From contig NZ_CP129971.1 of the NCBI RefSeq assembly GCF_030503855.1, positions 3,224,001 through 3,288,000 on the forward strand: 64,000 nt of DNA, read 5' to 3'. The stretch comes from Marivirga salinae. Lineage in GTDB: Bacteria > Bacteroidota > Bacteroidia > Cytophagales > Cyclobacteriaceae. The notes beneath the pieces were generated by a model that was not told the origin of the DNA, did not search any database, and worked only from the letters and a program-made list of their open reading frames with translations. Both the position numbers and the translations under genes were made by a program. Below are positions 61,761-64,000 of the stretch, in pieces. Position 1 is the first letter of the stretch; each line of letters begins with the position of its first letter.

Positions 61761-62183
61761 ATGCTTCAATACCTAAAAGAATTATCCGATTTTGGTTTAT
61801 TAATTTTGATTTGGTTGGTACAACTCATCATCTACCCTTCTTTTACCTACATGGAAAAAGCCAATCTAATCGCTTGGCATCCAAAATATACTACAATGAT
61901 TTCCGTAGTGGTTATGCCCTTGATGCTGTTTCAATTAGCCAGTACTTTTTATCTAACCTACACTCAATTTAACTATCTAGTTCTAACTCAAAGCATATTA
62001 ATTATCTTATTGTGGGTCTCAACATTCGCTCAAGCAGTTCCTTTGCATAATCAGATTGACACGGGAGTGGAAATTAAAAAAGCGACTATCAATCTGGTTC
62101 AAGTCAATTGGAAACGGGCTTTTATGTGGTCATTAATTGTAATTTTAAATTTCATAGGTAGATTTACAACATTAAATAATTAA
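61761..62183 (+). CDS. Four-helix membrane protein, unknown
   Basis: A 140-residue membrane protein with four helices (FGLLILIWLVQLIIYPSF, VVVMPLMLFQLASTFYLTYT, SILIILLWVSTFAQAVPLH, FMWSLIVILNFIGRF). Charged residues sit between helices 3 and 4 (NQIDTGVEIKKATINLVQVN). No family recognised with known function. Precedes the MATE gene by 33 bases and may be cotranscribed. Confidence 0.8.
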   Translation: MLQYLKELSDFGLLILIWLVQLIIYPSFTYMEKANLIAWHPKYTTMISVVVMPLMLFQLASTFYLTYTQFNYLVLTQSILIILLWVSTFAQAVPLHNQIDTGVEIKKATINLVQVNWKRAFMWSLIVILNFIGRFTTLNN

Positions 62184-62216
62184 TGTAGTTACATTAATCT
62201 GCATTAAATAATAATA

Positions 62217-63566
62217 ATGACCACTTCAGATGAATTTGGCACTAAGCCAATAAATTTTTTGCTACGTAAACAAGCCATTCCATCTGCCATTGGAATTCTG
62301 ACTCTGTCTATTTACGGAATAGTAGACACCATTTTTGTAGGGAATTTTGTGGGTTCAGTAGGTATTGCGGCTATTACGGTGGTGATCCCTATCACTTTCC
62401 TTATTTCTTCTATCGGAATGGGGATTGGAATCGGTGGGTCTTCTATTATTTCAAGGGCTCTCGGATCTGGAAAGCCTGAAAAAGCCAATAAGACTTTTGG
62501 GAATCAGTTAACACTTACCTTTATCTTAGGTATATTTTTCAGTTTGACATGCTGGATTTATATTGAACCTCTACTAAAACTATTTGGTGCAAAAGGTGAT
62601 ATATTACAACCTACCATAGATTATTTCAGCATTATTTTGCTGGGAATTCCTGTTTTGGCATTTGCCATGATGTCCAATAGCATATTCCGTGCAGTTGGCT
62701 ATCCTAAAGTAGCCATGGTAGTGATGATAGTTCCAGCAGTGGTCAATGTTATTTTAGATCCTATTTTCATAGCTGTTTTAGATTGGGGAATTGAAGGCGC
62801 TGCATGGGCAACAACATTTTCTTATTTATTCAGTGCCGCTTATGCGCTTTACTTTTTCTTAAGAGGAAAAACAGGTTTTAAAATAAGTAAAACAGATTTA
62901 ATACTTGATCTCAAACTAACAAGAGAAATTTTCTCAATAGGTTCCGTTACAATTGCCAGGCAAGGAGTAGTAAGTTTGCTCTTTCTAGTACTTAATAACT
63001 CATTATTCAAGTATGGCGGAGAAAGCGCCATAGCAACATATGGAATTATCAACCGAATGATGATGTTAGTGAATGTTCCTGCAATAGGTATCACTCAAGG
63101 ATCTATGCCGATAATTGGATATAATTATGGAGCAGAATTATACAAGAGAGTAAGCTTAACTTTAAGAAATGCAATAATTTCAGCTACGGTACTTTCATCC
63201 ATTATTTATGCAGCTATTTTAATATTCACTCCTCAGATTGTAGGTATTTTCACTAAAGATCAAGATTTAATACAGCAAACAGTTCCTGCCTTAAGAATTA
63301 CATTTTTAATGACTCCGCTTATAGCATTTCAGTTGATTAGTGCAGCCTATTTCCAAGCTTTAGGTAAAGCTCTACCAGCCTTACTTCTTACTTTAACGAA
63401 GCAAGGATTTTTTCTTATCCCTCTCCTATTGATTTTACCAAATTTTTATCAATTAGATGGAATATGGATGGCTTTCCCAATTGCTGACTTAGCAACTGCA
63501 ATAGTTTGTATGAGCTATTTGGTTTACGATAGCAAAAAAATTGTATTAAACCCATCTTCAGTATAA
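62217..63566 (+). CDS. MATE family efflux transporter
   Basis: A 449-residue carrier with 12 membrane helices, typical of MATE cation-coupled multidrug exporters. Two halves are visible, starting LLRKQAIPSAIGILTLSIYG and EIFSIGSVTIARQGVVSLLF. Markers: GMGIGIGGSSIISRALGSG and GITQGSMPIIGYNYGAELYK. Substrate is unknown; dyes, drugs or metabolites are typical. 33 bases behind the small membrane protein gene. Confidence 0.94.
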   Translation: MTTSDEFGTKPINFLLRKQAIPSAIGILTLSIYGIVDTIFVGNFVGSVGIAAITVVIPITFLISSIGMGIGIGGSSIISRALGSGKPEKANKTFGNQLTLTFILGIFFSLTCWIYIEPLLKLFGAKGDILQPTIDYFSIILLGIPVLAFAMMSNSIFRAVGYPKVAMVVMIVPAVVNVILDPIFIAVLDWGIEGAAWATTFSYLFSAAYALYFFLRGKTGFKISKTDLILDLKLTREIFSIGSVTIARQGVVSLLFLVLNNSLFKYGGESAIATYGIINRMMMLVNVPAIGITQGSMPIIGYNYGAELYKRVSLTLRNAIISATVLSSIIYAAILIFTPQIVGIFTKDQDLIQQTVPALRITFLMTPLIAFQLISAAYFQALGKALPALLLTLTKQGFFLIPLLLILPNFYQLDGIWMAFPIADLATAIVCMSYLVYDSKKIVLNPSSV

Positions 63567-63689
63567 CAATTAACACCCTTCCTTTTATCATCATTAAGGT
63601 ATTCTAAAGACTACAGAATGACCTTCGGTGTATTAAAAACAACATTATCACATCATAAGTGTCTAACTTTGTAGAATTAAAATTGAATC

Positions 63690-64000
63690 ATGAAATTTAA
63701 AGTATTAATAACATTATTATTCATCAGTAGTATTTCTTTTGCACAGCAAAGAGGCGGATATGGTGGAGGAGCAAGTTCCCAAATAACAGGGAAAATCACA
63801 GGGATAATTGTTGATGGAGACAATTCTGAACCAGTATCCTACGCTACGGTAGTCATTAAATCACCAAAAGACGGTGAAACCGTGAATGGTGTAGTTACAG
63901 GAGATGATGGAAGTTTTAAATTAGTAGGACTGAAACTAGGGAAATACATAGTTGAAGTTTCATTTGTGGGTTACCAGAAATTCTCTCAAGAAGTAGAGTT
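63690..64000 (+). CDS. Outer-membrane protein with carboxypeptidase-regulatory-like domain (3' end outside window)
   Basis: The first 103 codons of a larger gene are seen; the frame is open to the window end. Signal peptide (1-19, ISSISFAQ), a Gly-rich stretch (RGGYGGGASS), then a carboxypeptidase-regulatory-like (Ig-like) domain: GIIVDGDNSEPVSYATVVIK, TGDDGSFKLVGLKLGKYIVE, SFVGYQK. In Bacteroidota this domain usually precedes a TonB-dependent receptor or a 14-/22-strand beta-barrel, so an outer-membrane transporter is the likely product. Confidence 0.88.
   Translation, partial: MKFKVLITLLFISSISFAQQRGGYGGGASSQITGKITGIIVDGDNSEPVSYATVVIKSPKDGETVNGVVTGDDGSFKLVGLKLGKYIVEVSFVGYQKFSQEVE

Overview
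The window reads as chromosome of a gliding or marine Bacteroidota of the Cytophagales type (Marivirga-like is my best guess; that genus is inference). Signs: AT-rich DNA, few Shine-Dalgarno sites, several TAnnTTTG-type -7 boxes, a type IX secretion client with a type B C-terminal domain next to a PorP/SprF protein, the XrtF exosortase pair, a DUF4290-murA operon, SiaB/SiaC partner-switch genes and a tRNA gene without encoded CCA.

Layout. 1-4052: 3' end of a large PKD/adhesin-like T9SS client and its PorP/SprF partner. 4049-5526: coiled-coil membrane protein, SiaC and SiaB. 5624-18891: peptide transporter, PEP carboxykinase, an odd flavin oxidoreductase without its redox disulfide, metallo-beta-lactamase-fold protein, TPR-SpoIIE phosphatase, class A PBP, a cytoplasmic binding-protein fold, cyclophilin, 3-hydroxybutyryl-CoA dehydrogenase and a DUF3820 protein. 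18889-19680: a GxxExxY gene killed by a stop codon at its motif glutamate, set inside short repeats. 19702-23742: luciferase-like oxidoreductase, XrtF pair with two NeuD-like acyltransferases, thioredoxin. 23898-38468: M1 peptidase, DUF4290-murA, rhodanese lipoprotein, EI24, aldehyde dehydrogenase, MFS carrier, amidohydrolase pair, CHASE3/GAF sensor.

38550-44156 is the most unusual region: a compact peptide-secretion locus. It contains a 51-codon gene (43473-43628, minus strand) encoding a double-glycine leader and a 36-residue core with two cysteines. It is followed by an ABC ATPase, an ABC permease, an orphan membrane protein, a membrane-anchored thioredoxin-fold protein and a C39-peptidase ABC exporter, with a divergent Xre regulator. 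Together these look like precursor, immunity/efflux, disulfide chemistry, leader cleavage with export, and control of a bacteriocin-like or signalling peptide. It lies beside a genomic scar (44803-45454) made of an IS982-type transposase remnant and the first 66 codons of a UMF1-type transporter.

45542-64000 is mostly housekeeping: ExbD-ExbD-membrane protein-ExbB, tRNA-Ser(GGA), a tightly overlapping operon (GAF-SpoIIE phosphatase, polysaccharide deacetylase, glycosyltransferase, TatD, asparaginase), a metzincin lipoprotein, a second glycosyltransferase/flippase-like operon, small membrane proteins, a MATE pump and the start of a probable TonB-dependent outer-membrane protein cut by the window end. 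Function calls come from motif recognition by eye; no database search was run.
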